Source of the DNA: DASZGI01 sp035938995
GTDB lineage: Bacteria; Actinomycetota; Actinomycetes; Streptomycetales; Catenulisporaceae
DNA: 15,178 nucleotides
Direction: 5' to 3'
NCBI RefSeq assembly: GCF_035938995.1
Contig: NZ_DASZGI010000120.1
Span: forward strand, 1 to 15,178
Shown here: piece after piece, positions 1-8,784 of the stretch
How positions within the stretch are numbered: position 1 is the first letter of the stretch
How the letters are laid out: each line of letters opens with the position of its first letter
The notes under the pieces: generated by a model
Told to the model about the DNA's origin: nothing
Databases searched by the model: none
What the model saw: only the letters and a program-made list of their open reading frames with translations
Program-made: the position numbers and the translations under genes

Positions 1-1944
1 CCAGGAGTCCACCGTCACATAGCTGGAGGCCGCGGTGGAGTACTGCTCGGTGGCGATCGAGGTCAGGCGCACGGTGGAGAAGTACGACGGCGAATAGCTC
101 GTGCAGGTCGTCCCGGAGGCGCACACCAGGTCGTAGGGCACGTCCGGCCAGTTGGCCTTGGTGCTCGAGTTCAGCGGGTCGCAGGTCCCGGACACGCACC
201 GGCCCCCGGTGGCGAACGCCACCTTGTCCGCCACCGTGCCATAGGCGCCCCCGTCGGTGAACCCGTAGTCGATGTGGTCCAGGTGCGCGTCGCGTACGTA
301 CGGGGTCGCGTTGGTCGTGTTGCCGTTCTGCGCGTAGGCGTTCGTGTCCTGCTGGTAGTAGTACGCCATCGCGTTGCCGTGCAGATCCTTGACATAGTCG
401 AGGTTCCACCGGTACTCCATCGTGCACCACGAGGACGACCAGTTCGCGTTGTAGCAGGGATCGGTGAACGGCTGCTTCGTGGTCGAGTCGGCCGGATTGT
501 GCCCGGAGTACACCGGTTCGGACTGCACGGAGCCGGTGACCGGCTGGCCCGTGGACCAGCCTGGCAGGACGTTGCGTCCGAAGCTGAACACCGTGCCGGT
601 GCGGTCGGTCACCGTCCAGTACGAGTCGTCGTAGGTGCCGGTGCCGTTGCCCGCGTTCGTGTGCCGGGTGACCACCTCGCCGTTGTCCACGGTGGGCTTC
701 CACACGGCGCTGTCGCTGTTGCAGTCCGCCGCGCACACCAGCGAGGTGGTCGAGCCGTCGAGCGAGAGGGTCAGGACCGGCCCGTCGTAGCACATGTCCC
801 CGGTGGACTGCGTGGCGGCGGCGCCCTCCGGGGAGTCGGCGCAGGAGGTGAACGACTGCTCGATGTAGCTCTCGGGAGTCGACCAGCCGTCCCCCAGCCA
901 GTTCGCCTGCGCCTGGGTCGCCGCGGTCTGCCCGTCGACGCTGCCGGAATCGTAGGAGAGGCTGACCGTGGGCGCCAGCGAGGAGGCCGCCGGCGGCACC
1001 GCGATCGGGTACGAATACGTGAACGACCCGGACGAGCCGCCCGCGGACCAGGATCCCGAGGGCTTCAGGCTCGTGGCGGCGTACGTGCCCCCGTTTCCGC
1101 CGCCGTCACCGCCCGAGGGCGAGGTGTCGACGCCCACCACGAGGGTGCCGGCCGGCTGCGCTGCGTGTGTCCCCTGACCGGTCTGCGACGGTGCGGCCGT
1201 CGCCGGGTCCAGGGTGATCTGCGCCGAAACCGTGCGCGCGGCCGGGTCGTTGGTCGAAGACAGCGGGGTCTCGGTGCGGCAGGCGGCCGCCTGCGGGGTG
1301 GTCAGCGCGCAGGCCGGCAACGCGACCAAGCGCAGCCGGGAGCCGTAGTTGCCGCCGTAGGCCTGCGCGAACGACGAGTAGTCCACCCCGACGTTCACCG
1401 CGCCGCGTCCACCGGCGGTGGGCGTGACGGTGAAGACGACCCCGTCCACGCCTGCTTTCAGGGCACTGTCATGCGATGCGACGCCGACCCGGACCCCGGA
1501 CGGGCCCTGATACGACCTGCTCGCGGGCTCGACGGACCGGAACCATACCGGGGTGCCCGCGGCATACGTCGCGGTGCCCAGCGTTCCGGCCGCCGGCGGC
1601 GCGAGTTGAGCAGCCGGCTTGGCCAGGTTCGAGCTCGCGGCGCCCGGAGCGCTCAACGCGGCGGAACCGCCGGCGGCGGCGGGCCAGTGCACTGCCGTGG
1701 GCACGGCGTTCACGGCGGGTGCGGCACCAGCGGCCGCCGGATGCGGCGTGAACGGGTGCACGGCCACCGGCTGGCCGAGATCGACGGGCGGAAGACCCGG
1801 CGCCGCCGACGTGTACGGCGCAGGCTGGGCGGCGGCGGACAGGACGAGCGGTGCGGCCAGCGCCACCGCCGCCAGTCCGTCCAGGACCGCGGACCGGCGC
1901 CGCCGACACAGAACCCTGAGATTCTCCCAGGCCGAAACGCGCAT
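1..1944 (-). CDS. RHS/YD-repeat secreted protein, N-terminal part (cut by window edge)
   Basis: An uninterrupted frame runs from ATG 1944-1942 off the left edge: 648 residues are visible and no stop is reached. The start is chosen for a GGGGG motif 7 nt upstream. The N-terminus has a basic stretch (LCRRRRS) and a hydrophobic core (AAVALAAPLVLSAAA), a plausible Sec signal. A low-complexity Ala/Pro region follows to about residue 110. Around residue 305 comes a block with FTYSYPIAVPP and PTVSLSYDSGSVDG, then NWLGDGWSTPESYIEQSF near 345 and VKDLHGNAMAYYYQQ near 520. These are the hallmarks of the SpvB/RHS-type N-terminal beta domain of actinobacterial RHS-repeat proteins. YD repeats and any C-terminal toxin or enzyme would lie left of the window. 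Such proteins form large exported beta shells, often polymorphic toxins; that role is inferred from the family. It is divergent from the large secreted protein starting at 2267. Confidence 0.85.
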   Translation of the reverse strand, partial: MRVSAWENLRVLCRRRRSAVLDGLAAVALAAPLVLSAAAQPAPYTSAAPGLPPVDLGQPVAVHPFTPHPAAAGAAPAVNAVPTAVHWPAAAGGSAALSAPGAASSNLAKPAAQLAPPAAGTLGTATYAAGTPVWFRSVEPASRSYQGPSGVRVGVASHDSALKAGVDGVVFTVTPTAGGRGAVNVGVDYSSFAQAYGGNYGSRLRLVALPACALTTPQAAACRTETPLSSTNDPAARTVSAQITLDPATAAPSQTGQGTHAAQPAGTLVVGVDTSPSGGDGGGNGGTYAATSLKPSGSWSAGGSSGSFTYSYPIAVPPAASSLAPTVSLSYDSGSVDGQTAATQAQANWLGDGWSTPESYIEQSFTSCADSPEGAAATQSTGDMCYDGPVLTLSLDGSTTSLVCAADCNSDSAVWKPTVDNGEVVTRHTNAGNGTGTYDDSYWTVTDRTGTVFSFGRNVLPGWSTGQPVTGSVQSEPVYSGHNPADSTTKQPFTDPCYNANWSSSWCTMEYRWNLDYVKDLHGNAMAYYYQQDTNAYAQNGNTTNATPYVRDAHLDHIDYGFTDGGAYGTVADKVAFATGGRCVSGTCDPLNSSTKANWPDVPYDLVCASGTTCTSYSPSYFSTVRLTSIATEQYSTAASSYVTVDSW

Positions 1945-2266
1945 AGCGATACCCCCATGCGAACGAAGCGATCTTCCCGCATCCCGTACACCGCCCGGGC
2001 GCCGGTCCCCGTTGACCAGCCACGACAGGCAGCATTCGGACGGTAGCCGACCGCCACCCGCCCAAGGTCACGGAAAGGCAAAGATCCGGGGGGCTGTTTT
2101 CAGCGGACGACTTTGCATGCGACCCGAGCGCGCGGAGACCACTCGGTTGCGTGGCCCAGATCTGGAAGATGAGCAACCGCGGGAGGTAGCGTGCGCAGCG
2201 CGGGGGAATTTCGCGACAAGCCCCTGGCGCATTCCACGTCGCATGAGCATGGGGGATCCATCACTG
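1945..2266. promoter_or_regulatory. Divergent intergenic region with a 10-bp palindrome
   Basis: This 322-bp gap lies between the divergent RHS gene and the large secreted protein, so it should hold promoters for both. I see no convincing -35/-10 pair. A TTGACC on the + strand near 2013 and a TAGCGT near 2187 are isolated weak matches. A perfect palindrome CCAGATCTGG sits at 2156-2165 and could be an operator, though a 10-bp palindrome is weak evidence alone. Both genes carry G-rich ribosome sites just upstream of their starts. Confidence 0.4.
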
Positions 2267-5200
2267 ATGCGCCCTAATACACGACTGCCAAAAATCGGGC
2301 CTCTTTTCTCGAGCAGCCTCGCACTCACCGTTGCCGCAGGCCTCCTGATCGGCACATACGCGGCACAGGCTCCTGTCACACACCACGTGGCGACCACGCC
2401 TGCCGCCGACGCCTCAAGCAGGGCACTGACCGCCGCACAGGCATCGGCCCAGGCCAAGTCGACCGGGCGGCCGGTAATCGCCGACGCCATGACCACGGCC
2501 ACCAGCCGGACCACGGCGAACCCCAACGGCAGCTTCACCCTCGACACCTCGCCCAGCCCGGTGCGCGTGCGCAAGAACGGCGCCTGGGTCGGCCTCGACG
2601 CAACCCTGATCCGCAACGGCGACGGCACCTACTCCCCCGCCGCCACCACCGGCAGCCTGGTGCTCTCCGGCGGCGGCAGAAAGCCGCTGGCCGTGCTCAC
2701 CCTCGGCGGCCGGCAGCTCTCGCTCACCCTGCCGACCGCGCTGCCCGCCCCCGCCGTCTCGGGCGCCACGGCCACTTATAGCAATGTCCTGCCGGGCATC
2801 GACCTGGTGGTCACGGCCACCTCCCAGGGCGGCATCAGCGACGTGTTCGTCGTCAAGACCGCCGCCGCGGCGGCCAGCCCCGGACTCGCGGCCCTGATGA
2901 AGACCGGCGTGTCCGCCATCGGTCTGAAAGTCGCCACGGACGCGGCCGGCAACCTGGCCGCGACCGACCCGGGCGGCCGGGCCGTGTTCACCGCTCCCGC
3001 CGCCACCGCCTGGGACTCGCCCACGGCGGCGGCGCACTCGGCGGGCGCCGCGTCGGGCGCGGCCGGTCCCTCCTCGTCGAGCGTGACCAGCAGCGGGCTC
3101 GACCCGGTCAGCGGCGCGCCGCTCGCCTCCTCCGTCAACGGCCCGGGCGAGCGCGCGCGCACCGCGTCGCTCTCGGCGTCGTATGCGGCCGGCACGCTGA
3201 CCCTGAAGCCGCCATCGTCGCTGTTGACCGGCGCCCCTCACCTGCCGATCTACATCGACCCGCCCTTCGGTCCCAGCGTCTCCGCGTGGACCATGGTCAA
3301 CTCCGCCTTCCCCGACCAGTCCTACTACGGCGTCGGCACCAACAGCCGTATGCAGGTCGGCTTCAACGGCTGGTCGGCACCGTTCTTCACGGCCCGCTCG
3401 TTCACCACGCTGGACCTGTCCGGCCTGCCCGCGGGAGCCGTCGTCTCTTCGGCGCCGAACAACGCAGAGGTCAACTTCTTCGAAGACGTGGCGCCCTCAT
3501 GCAACGCGTCGGAAGTGGACCTGTACCAAACCGGCCCGATCTACGGCTCCGGTTCCCAAACGACGACCTGGAACAACCAGCCGAGTTGGGGCGCCTCGCC
3601 GATCGGCACCGCCGACGTCGCCCACGGTTATTCGGGCTGCGCCGCCGCAGGAGTCGGATTCGACCTCAGCAAGACGGTCAGCTCCCTCGTCGCGGGCGGC
3701 GGAAGGAGTCTGACTCTCGGGCTGCGAGCCACCGCCGCCGACGAGGGCAACCCCAACTCCGGCGGCAACGCCTATTCCTGGAAGCAGTTCAACGGCGACG
3801 TGCCCCACGAGACCACGACGAACGCTTCCGTCACCTACGACGTGCCGCCCAACGCCCCGGGCGGGCTGCGCACCAACCCCTTCACCACGTGCGCGGGCAG
3901 CGCCGTCGGCGACACCGGCATGACCCTGTACGCCCAGGTCTCCTCGCCGGTCGGCAACTACCTGTACACCACGTTCAACCTGTACAAGACCAAGGACGGC
4001 TCGAAGACCAACCTGCTGACCTCGGCGAACAACGTGCCCTCAGACGTGTACGCCGGCCCGTCCGGACAGCTCGCGGTCATGACCCTGCCCGAGTCCTTCT
4101 TCAAGACCCTCGCAGGCGGCGCCGCGACCTCGTTCACCTGGCTGGCCCAGTCCACGGACGGCACGCTGGCCGGCCGCTGGTCGAACACCTGCACCTTCGT
4201 CTGGGATCCCACCCGGCCCGGCGCACCGGGAATCGCGCCGACCGCCAACCCGCCGACGGGCACCGTCGACTGCCCCCTTGTTCCGACGATGCCCACACAC
4301 CCGATCGGCAGCGCCTGCAGGTTCACCATCTCCCCGCCGAACGGCGCCAACATCAGCGGCTACGTCTATCAGGTCGATGACGCCGCACCGGTGACCGTCA
4401 CCGCCGGCGGCTCCGCCGACATCACCGTCATCCTGCCCAGCATCGTCAATACCCTGACGGTCAGTGCCCTGTCAGCGGGCGGCAACGTCGGGTCCTCCTC
4501 CACCGTCTGGTTCGACGGAACGACGTTGAACCCCCCGGCCGCCGACGGCGACGTCAACAACGACGGCACCCCCGACCTGATCGTCCCCGGCCAGGCCGGC
4601 AGCGTCTTCCCGCCCGGCCTCTGGCTCGCCACCGGACACGCCGACGGCACCACGGCCACCCACGCCGTCAACGTGGGAACCGCCGGCCTGTTCTCCACGG
4701 TCCCCACCGCCACCAGCCCCGGCGAATGGAACGGCGCCCAGGCGATCACGGGGAACTTCTGCGGCAACGGCGCCCAGGACGTCATGGCCTACTTCCCCGG
4801 CTCGTACGACGCGAGCACCAACCCGCACGGCGGCGGCGGGGCCATCGTCTGCTCCAACGGCGACTCATCGCCCTTGGACACGAGCAACCCCGTCAACGGC
4901 AAGCAGTACACCGTCACGTCGTCGAGCATCATCGACTCCGTCGGCAACGGCGCCACGCAAGTCGCCAACGCCGGCAACACCTCCGGCGCAGACACCGGCG
5001 AACCCGACCTGCTCGCCACCATCAACAACCAGATTTACCTGTTCGACGCGGGAGCACCCGGCACCTACACCAACAACCAAACGCCCAGCACAGCCTGCAC
5101 GCTCTGCGACGACCTGACGACCCTGAACACTCCCGACGGCACACAGGACTGGAACTCGTGGACTGTCACGTCCGCGCAGGACACCCGCGGCGGCACCACG

Positions 5201-7312
5201 GCCACCGATCTTTACCTGTGGAAGCCCTCTACCGGAGATCTCTACCTGTGGGCGGGGCTTGGGCTCCCCACCGGCAGCGCCTTCCCCAACGCCACCACGC
5301 TGGCCTACACCCAGTACCAGATCGCGACCGGCTGGAACACCGGAAAGACCCTGATACTGCGTGCCGCGGACATCAACCGCGACGGCATCCCCGACCTCTG
5401 GGTCACCGACCCGTCCACGGGCATCGCCACCGCGTATCTGCTGCCGGCCCTCGCAGCCTCCACCCAACTGTCCCCCAGCGCGACGACCACGCTGAACACG
5501 TCCGACCACGCCTGGCTCTTCCAGGACATCGGCACGAATCAGTCGGGCGCACAGCTCACCACCACGGCCGACTCGACCGGCGGCCTCAACCTCAACGGAG
5601 CCGGCGGCACCGGCAACGTCGTCTGGAACACCGGCGACCTCTACAGTCCCGACGCGCTGCTGAACACCAACTCCGACGGAACCGTGGACGCCGGCGGCAC
5701 CGGCACGCTCGACGCGTCGGGGTCCGCGGTCAACGTCTCCAGTGACTTCACCGTCTCCGTGCGCGCACGGCCCGCCGCCCTCGGCGGGGTCATCCTCTCC
5801 CAGGACGGCGCCCACTCCTCCGGGGTGACCCTCTACCCCGACGGCTCCGGCAAGTGGTACTTCTGCCTGGCCAAGACCGACAGCACCACCTGGAACTACG
5901 ATTGCGCGTCCGGCGGCACCGTCCAGCTCGGACTGTGGAGCCAGATCACTGCGACGTACAACCACAACACCGGCCTGATGACCCTGTACGTCAACGGCGT
6001 GGACGTCGCCACGGCCAGCCATGCGCCGGTCACCGGCTTCGGCGGGAACTTCCACGTCGGCGACTACCTGTACGACAACGCCCCCACTGCCCACTACGCG
6101 GGGCAGGTCACCGACATCCAGGCATGGAACCAGGTCGTGCCCCCCGCTCAACCCCAAACCGCGGGCAGCGCCCTGGTCACCGTCACCCCCACCCGGATCC
6201 TCGACACCCGCCACGGCACCGGCGGCACCACCGGCCCGATCGGCCCCGGCGTCACCGTCCCCCTGCAGATCACCGGCACCGCGGGCGTCCCGAGCACCGG
6301 CGTGACCGCGGTCGCCCTCTCCGTGACGGCCACCGGCGCCACCGGCAACGGACACCTCACCGTCTACCCCGACGGCACTGCGCAACCGGACACTTCCGCG
6401 GTCAACTTCCCCACCGGCAACGCGGTGACCAACGGCGTGATCGTCCCGGTCGGCGCCAACGGGAAGATCGACATCAACAACTCACTGAACACCGGTACCG
6501 GCAGCGACCAGATCATCGCCGACATCACCGGCTACTTCACCACCGACACCGACGCCACCGGCGCCAGCGACTACAACCCGATCACCCCGGTACGCGCACT
6601 GGACACCCGCAACGGCACCGGTGCGCCCAAGGCACAGATCGGCGGAGGAAAGTCCCTCCAGGTCACGATCGCCGGCACCAACGGCGTCCCCGCCGCCGGT
6701 GTCACCGCGGTCGCGATCAACTTGACCGCCGTCAACGAAGTGACCGGCGGCCCCCTGATCGCCTATCCCGACGGCATCGCCACCCCGACGACCACCGCCG
6801 TCAGCTTCAACACCAACGAGCCGACCGCCGCGATGAGCATCCTCCCGCTCGGCAGCGACGGCAAGATCGATCTCTACAACGCCTCCGGTGGCGCCACCGA
6901 CGCGATCGGCGACATCGTCGGCTACTACACGACCGTCGCCACCACCGGACCGAACGCGCAGATGTACCACCCGCTGGATTCGACCCGTCTGCTCGACACG
7001 CGACTGCTGTCCAAGCCGGTGGCTTCCTACAGCGCCTATCCGTACCAGCAGAGCGTGGTCAGCGCCGTCAACCCGACCCTCGTCGTCAACATCACCGCCA
7101 CCCAGGAAACCGTAGGCGGTCTGCTGACACTGGTCCCGGGCGACTTCGCCAGCTACACCCAGCCCCCCACGTCCACCCTCAACTACGCCAGCCTCAGCAT
7201 CGCCAACCTCGACCTCGCACAGACCACGAACAACTACTTCACGCTCTTCAACAACAGCGCCGGAACCACGCACCTGATCATCGACACCAACGGCTACTTC
7301 GCCGGCTACTGA
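2267..7312 (+). CDS. Large secreted multidomain protein (DNRLRE-like, FG-GAP-like, LamG-like, LDTR repeats)
   Basis: 1681 residues. ATG 2267 is preferred because GGGGGA lies 10 nt upstream and it opens directly onto a signal peptide (residues about 1-35). ATGs at 2243 and 2249 are alternatives. Domains in order: a beta domain at about 85-260 with VRVRKNGAWVGLDATL and NVLPGIDLVV, the same block found in actinobacterial RHS/WapA-type exported proteins; a DNRLRE-like domain at about 340-525 (TTTWNNQPSW); Fn3-like stretches to about 755; FG-GAP/VCBS-like calcium loops DVNNDGTPD near 761 and DINRDGIPD near 1033; a LamG/concanavalin-like domain at about 1140-1295 (GLWSQITATYNHNTGLMTLY); and three beta repeats from about 1305, each opening with an LDTR motif and the first two closing with ITGYF/IVGYY. 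No catalytic motif was seen. An extracellular adhesive or glycan-binding role is inferred. It has no YD repeats. Confidence 0.85.
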   Translation: MRPNTRLPKIGPLFSSSLALTVAAGLLIGTYAAQAPVTHHVATTPAADASSRALTAAQASAQAKSTGRPVIADAMTTATSRTTANPNGSFTLDTSPSPVRVRKNGAWVGLDATLIRNGDGTYSPAATTGSLVLSGGGRKPLAVLTLGGRQLSLTLPTALPAPAVSGATATYSNVLPGIDLVVTATSQGGISDVFVVKTAAAAASPGLAALMKTGVSAIGLKVATDAAGNLAATDPGGRAVFTAPAATAWDSPTAAAHSAGAASGAAGPSSSSVTSSGLDPVSGAPLASSVNGPGERARTASLSASYAAGTLTLKPPSSLLTGAPHLPIYIDPPFGPSVSAWTMVNSAFPDQSYYGVGTNSRMQVGFNGWSAPFFTARSFTTLDLSGLPAGAVVSSAPNNAEVNFFEDVAPSCNASEVDLYQTGPIYGSGSQTTTWNNQPSWGASPIGTADVAHGYSGCAAAGVGFDLSKTVSSLVAGGGRSLTLGLRATAADEGNPNSGGNAYSWKQFNGDVPHETTTNASVTYDVPPNAPGGLRTNPFTTCAGSAVGDTGMTLYAQVSSPVGNYLYTTFNLYKTKDGSKTNLLTSANNVPSDVYAGPSGQLAVMTLPESFFKTLAGGAATSFTWLAQSTDGTLAGRWSNTCTFVWDPTRPGAPGIAPTANPPTGTVDCPLVPTMPTHPIGSACRFTISPPNGANISGYVYQVDDAAPVTVTAGGSADITVILPSIVNTLTVSALSAGGNVGSSSTVWFDGTTLNPPAADGDVNNDGTPDLIVPGQAGSVFPPGLWLATGHADGTTATHAVNVGTAGLFSTVPTATSPGEWNGAQAITGNFCGNGAQDVMAYFPGSYDASTNPHGGGGAIVCSNGDSSPLDTSNPVNGKQYTVTSSSIIDSVGNGATQVANAGNTSGADTGEPDLLATINNQIYLFDAGAPGTYTNNQTPSTACTLCDDLTTLNTPDGTQDWNSWTVTSAQDTRGGTTATDLYLWKPSTGDLYLWAGLGLPTGSAFPNATTLAYTQYQIATGWNTGKTLILRAADINRDGIPDLWVTDPSTGIATAYLLPALAASTQLSPSATTTLNTSDHAWLFQDIGTNQSGAQLTTTADSTGGLNLNGAGGTGNVVWNTGDLYSPDALLNTNSDGTVDAGGTGTLDASGSAVNVSSDFTVSVRARPAALGGVILSQDGAHSSGVTLYPDGSGKWYFCLAKTDSTTWNYDCASGGTVQLGLWSQITATYNHNTGLMTLYVNGVDVATASHAPVTGFGGNFHVGDYLYDNAPTAHYAGQVTDIQAWNQVVPPAQPQTAGSALVTVTPTRILDTRHGTGGTTGPIGPGVTVPLQITGTAGVPSTGVTAVALSVTATGATGNGHLTVYPDGTAQPDTSAVNFPTGNAVTNGVIVPVGANGKIDINNSLNTGTGSDQIIADITGYFTTDTDATGASDYNPITPVRALDTRNGTGAPKAQIGGGKSLQVTIAGTNGVPAAGVTAVAINLTAVNEVTGGPLIAYPDGIATPTTTAVSFNTNEPTAAMSILPLGSDGKIDLYNASGGATDAIGDIVGYYTTVATTGPNAQMYHPLDSTRLLDTRLLSKPVASYSAYPYQQSVVSAVNPTLVVNITATQETVGGLLTLVPGDFASYTQPPTSTLNYASLSIANLDLAQTTNNYFTLFNNSAGTTHLIIDTNGYFAGY
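6185..7309 (+). repeat. Three tandem ~120-residue LDTR beta repeats at the protein C-terminus
   Basis: Three successive modules occur in the large secreted protein. The first starts at PTRILDTRHGTGG and ends at IADITGYF. The second starts at PVRALDTRNGTG and ends at DIVGYY. The third starts at STRLLDTRLLSK and ends at IDTNGYFAGY at the C-terminus. Shared internal landmarks are a GVxAVAxxxTA strand, a YPDG turn and a GKIDxxN strand. The third copy lacks the first half of the pattern and is divergent. The module is common at the ends of secreted actinobacterial proteins; its ligand is unknown to me. Confidence 0.75.
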
Positions 7313-7325
7313 GACCAGCCAATCG

Positions 7326-7366
7326 GTGCGGGTCGGGCACCTGTCGATCAGGCGCCCGACCCGCAC
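7326..7366. terminator. Strong hairpin terminator between convergent genes
   Basis: A perfect 13-bp GC-rich stem: GTGCGGGTCGGGC at 7326-7338 pairs with GCCCGACCCGCAC at 7354-7366. The loop can add three more pairs (7340-7342 with 7350-7352). It begins 14 nt after the stop of the secreted protein and lies about 65 nt beyond the stop of the convergent regulator, so it can serve both strands. No U tract follows, which is usual in high-GC actinomycetes. A second, weaker stem (TGCGGTG 7407-7413 with CACCGCA 7432-7438) overlaps the regulator stop codon. Confidence 0.75.
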
Positions 7367-7430
7367 TGCCGCAAGAACCCGAATCATCAAACCCCGTATT
7401 TTCCGTTGCGGTGTGGTACTCGAAATCTCG

Positions 7431-8528
7431 TCACCGCACCGTGTGACTGCGCACGAGCAGCTCTCTGGCAACACTTTCCCAAGCTCGGGAGTAAATCCGC
7501 GCGATTCGTATGAGCGAGTCCGCACAATGCTCTGGTGCGTCACCGATGAGTTGCCTGGAGACCGCCAGAGTCGCCCTCTCCTTTTCCAGCAGCCTGACCA
7601 AGGTGCGGCCCGTGTCGTTGAAGCGCAGCGACGGATCTCGGCAAAGTTGCGCGATGATGGCGTCGAGCCCCATCAGCGGCGCCGCGCCGGGATCGGCTCC
7701 ACGGGCCGCTCCAGGGGTCGTGCTCACGCCGACGGCCGTCAGCGGCTCGGCGGAAGACGCGCTTTCACCGACGACCTTCTCGGGCCGGCGGTCCGACTGC
7801 GGAACCGGGTTCAAACCGGCCCGTACGCGCCGACGCACGTCCTGAGCGGTAGAGACCGAGATGCCTGCCGCGCAGGCGACATCTCTGACAGACGCATCAG
7901 GCCTTTGAGTGAGCACCTCGATCGCTCGCAGCCGCCCCGCGGATCCGTCGAGCGGACGCGAGCGCCCGTCACGCCCGACTCTGGCGTTCGACTGCGCACC
8001 GTTCGCGGTCGAACGGCAGCGCAGCGAGCCGACCGTCTTCGTGGCGAGACCGACGACCGACGCGATCATGCGGTCGGACCAGTCCGGATGCGTCTCAAGG
8101 ATGCGGTTCGCCGCGCGAACCCGGTCGCGCCGGTCCAGCGGCAGGCCATGATGGGTGTTCATGCGGACGGCGAGTACGAATATGTCCTCCTCGTCGCCGT
8201 CGTACATGATCGCTTCGACGCCGCTCTCGCCCCTGAGAGCTGCGGCACGGACGCGGTGGGCACCGTCGATGACCCTCATGCTGGTGGAGTGCACGAGGAT
8301 CGGGGGCAGGTCGCGGGGGGATTCCGCCAGCACGCGCACGTGGTCGTGGTCCTCGCCGGCGGTCCGCGGCGAATCCGCGACAACGAGCCGCGACAGCTCG
8401 ACGAAGGCCCGGCGGCTTCCGCGTAGTCTCTCCTCCAACCACAGCGCCGCGTCGTCCGGCCGCTCGCCGAACTCCGTGGCGCCACGGCGATGCTCCGCAG
8501 ACTCGCTTGTCGTTGCCGCTGAATGCAT
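7431..8528 (-). CDS. StrR-family ParB-fold pathway-specific transcriptional regulator
   Basis: 365 residues, starting at ATG 8528 with GAGG 9 nt upstream. Residues about 45-130 form a ParB/Spo0J-like N-terminal domain: DHVRVLAE, LPPILVH, the RVIDGAHRVRAA motif and YDGDEEDIFVLAVRMN. A helix-turn-helix follows at about 150-172 (SDRMIASVVGLATKTVGSLR), then the NARVGRDGRSRPLD segment and a second HTH-like stretch at 209-233 (RPDASVRDVACAAGIS). This order is that of StrR (streptomycin), Bbr (balhimycin), Tei15* (teicoplanin) and NovG (novobiocin) relatives, which activate antibiotic gene clusters. The C-terminal 120 residues are less conserved. No biosynthetic genes lie in the window, so any target cluster must be outside it. 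A StrR-type operator lies within the coding sequence at 7986-8014, which suggests autoregulation. It is convergent with the secreted protein gene. Confidence 0.85.
   Translation of the reverse strand: MHSAATTSESAEHRRGATEFGERPDDAALWLEERLRGSRRAFVELSRLVVADSPRTAGEDHDHVRVLAESPRDLPPILVHSTSMRVIDGAHRVRAAALRGESGVEAIMYDGDEEDIFVLAVRMNTHHGLPLDRRDRVRAANRILETHPDWSDRMIASVVGLATKTVGSLRCRSTANGAQSNARVGRDGRSRPLDGSAGRLRAIEVLTQRPDASVRDVACAAGISVSTAQDVRRRVRAGLNPVPQSDRRPEKVVGESASSAEPLTAVGVSTTPGAARGADPGAAPLMGLDAIIAQLCRDPSLRFNDTGRTLVRLLEKERATLAVSRQLIGDAPEHCADSLIRIARIYSRAWESVARELLVRSHTVR
7986..8014. promoter_or_regulatory. Candidate StrR-type operator inside the regulator gene
   Basis: GTTCGACTG at 7986-7994, an 11-nt spacer, then CGGTCGAAC at 8006-8014. 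The StrR consensus as I recall it is GTTCGActG-N11-CagTCGAAC, so half-site sequence, spacing and symmetry agree with one mismatch. The arms pair perfectly over CGTTCGAC including the flanking bases. It encodes part of RSTANGAQSN between the first HTH and the GRDG segment. I found no second copy elsewhere in the window. Binding is inferred. Confidence 0.55.
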
Positions 8529-8592
8529 CGGACGCCACCTCGGAGATTGACAAAGACGTACGGGACCGGGCGGGTGAACAACGGCCTCTCAC

Positions 8593-8624
8593 CTCGCCGG
8601 TCTCTCTTGAGACACCTCGGCGAG
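8593..8624 (-). other. Compound hairpin in the 5' leader of the StrR-type regulator
   Basis: CTCGCCG (8593-8599) pairs with CGGCGAG (8618-8624), and inside it GTCTC (8600-8604) pairs with GAGAC (8609-8613) around a TCTT loop. That gives 12 base pairs with a single 4-nt bulge (ACCT, 8614-8617). It would form in the transcript about 65 nt before the regulator start. It has no U tract, so it is more likely a leader structure than a simple terminator. Confidence 0.4.
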
Positions 8625-8755
8625 CCGACTACGCGAGGCCGCGGCCGGGGCCCACGTCGACGCGCGGTGTCGTTGCGCGAAAGACGATCACTTCGCCACG
8701 GTCGTCGCGGCGCAACCAGAGTCGCCGTAGTGCGTGACATCAGCGTGATAAACGC

Positions 8756-8784
8756 GTTGTACGCGATGTCGCGACATGTAGCAA
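8756..8784 (-). promoter_or_regulatory. Candidate leftward promoter with palindromic operator in the spacer
   Basis: Read leftward, TTGCTA (8784-8779) and TACAAC (8761-8756) are separated by exactly 17 nt. The spacer contains the perfect 12-bp palindrome ATGTCGCGACAT (8766-8777). A further TGTCGCGA occurs at 8813-8820. A hairpin (GCAAGGCG 8781-8788 with CGCCTTGC 8795-8802) overlaps the -35. This would drive the StrR-type gene with a leader of about 220 nt. Each hexamer matches the consensus in only 4 of 6 bases. Confidence 0.35.

Noticed and set aside
274..2046. Long + strand open frame opposite the RHS gene
   Set aside because: Its Arg/Gly/Val-rich low-complexity translation mirrors the opposite strand; the minus frame has a signal peptide and clear RHS motifs.
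1619..2266. Possible 5' extension of the secreted protein gene
   Set aside because: The extension overlaps the divergent RHS start and promoter region and would bury the signal peptide 216 residues inside the protein.
8547..8552. TTGACA on the + strand before the StrR-type gene
   Set aside because: It points away from any nearby + strand gene and lacks a -10 at the right distance.
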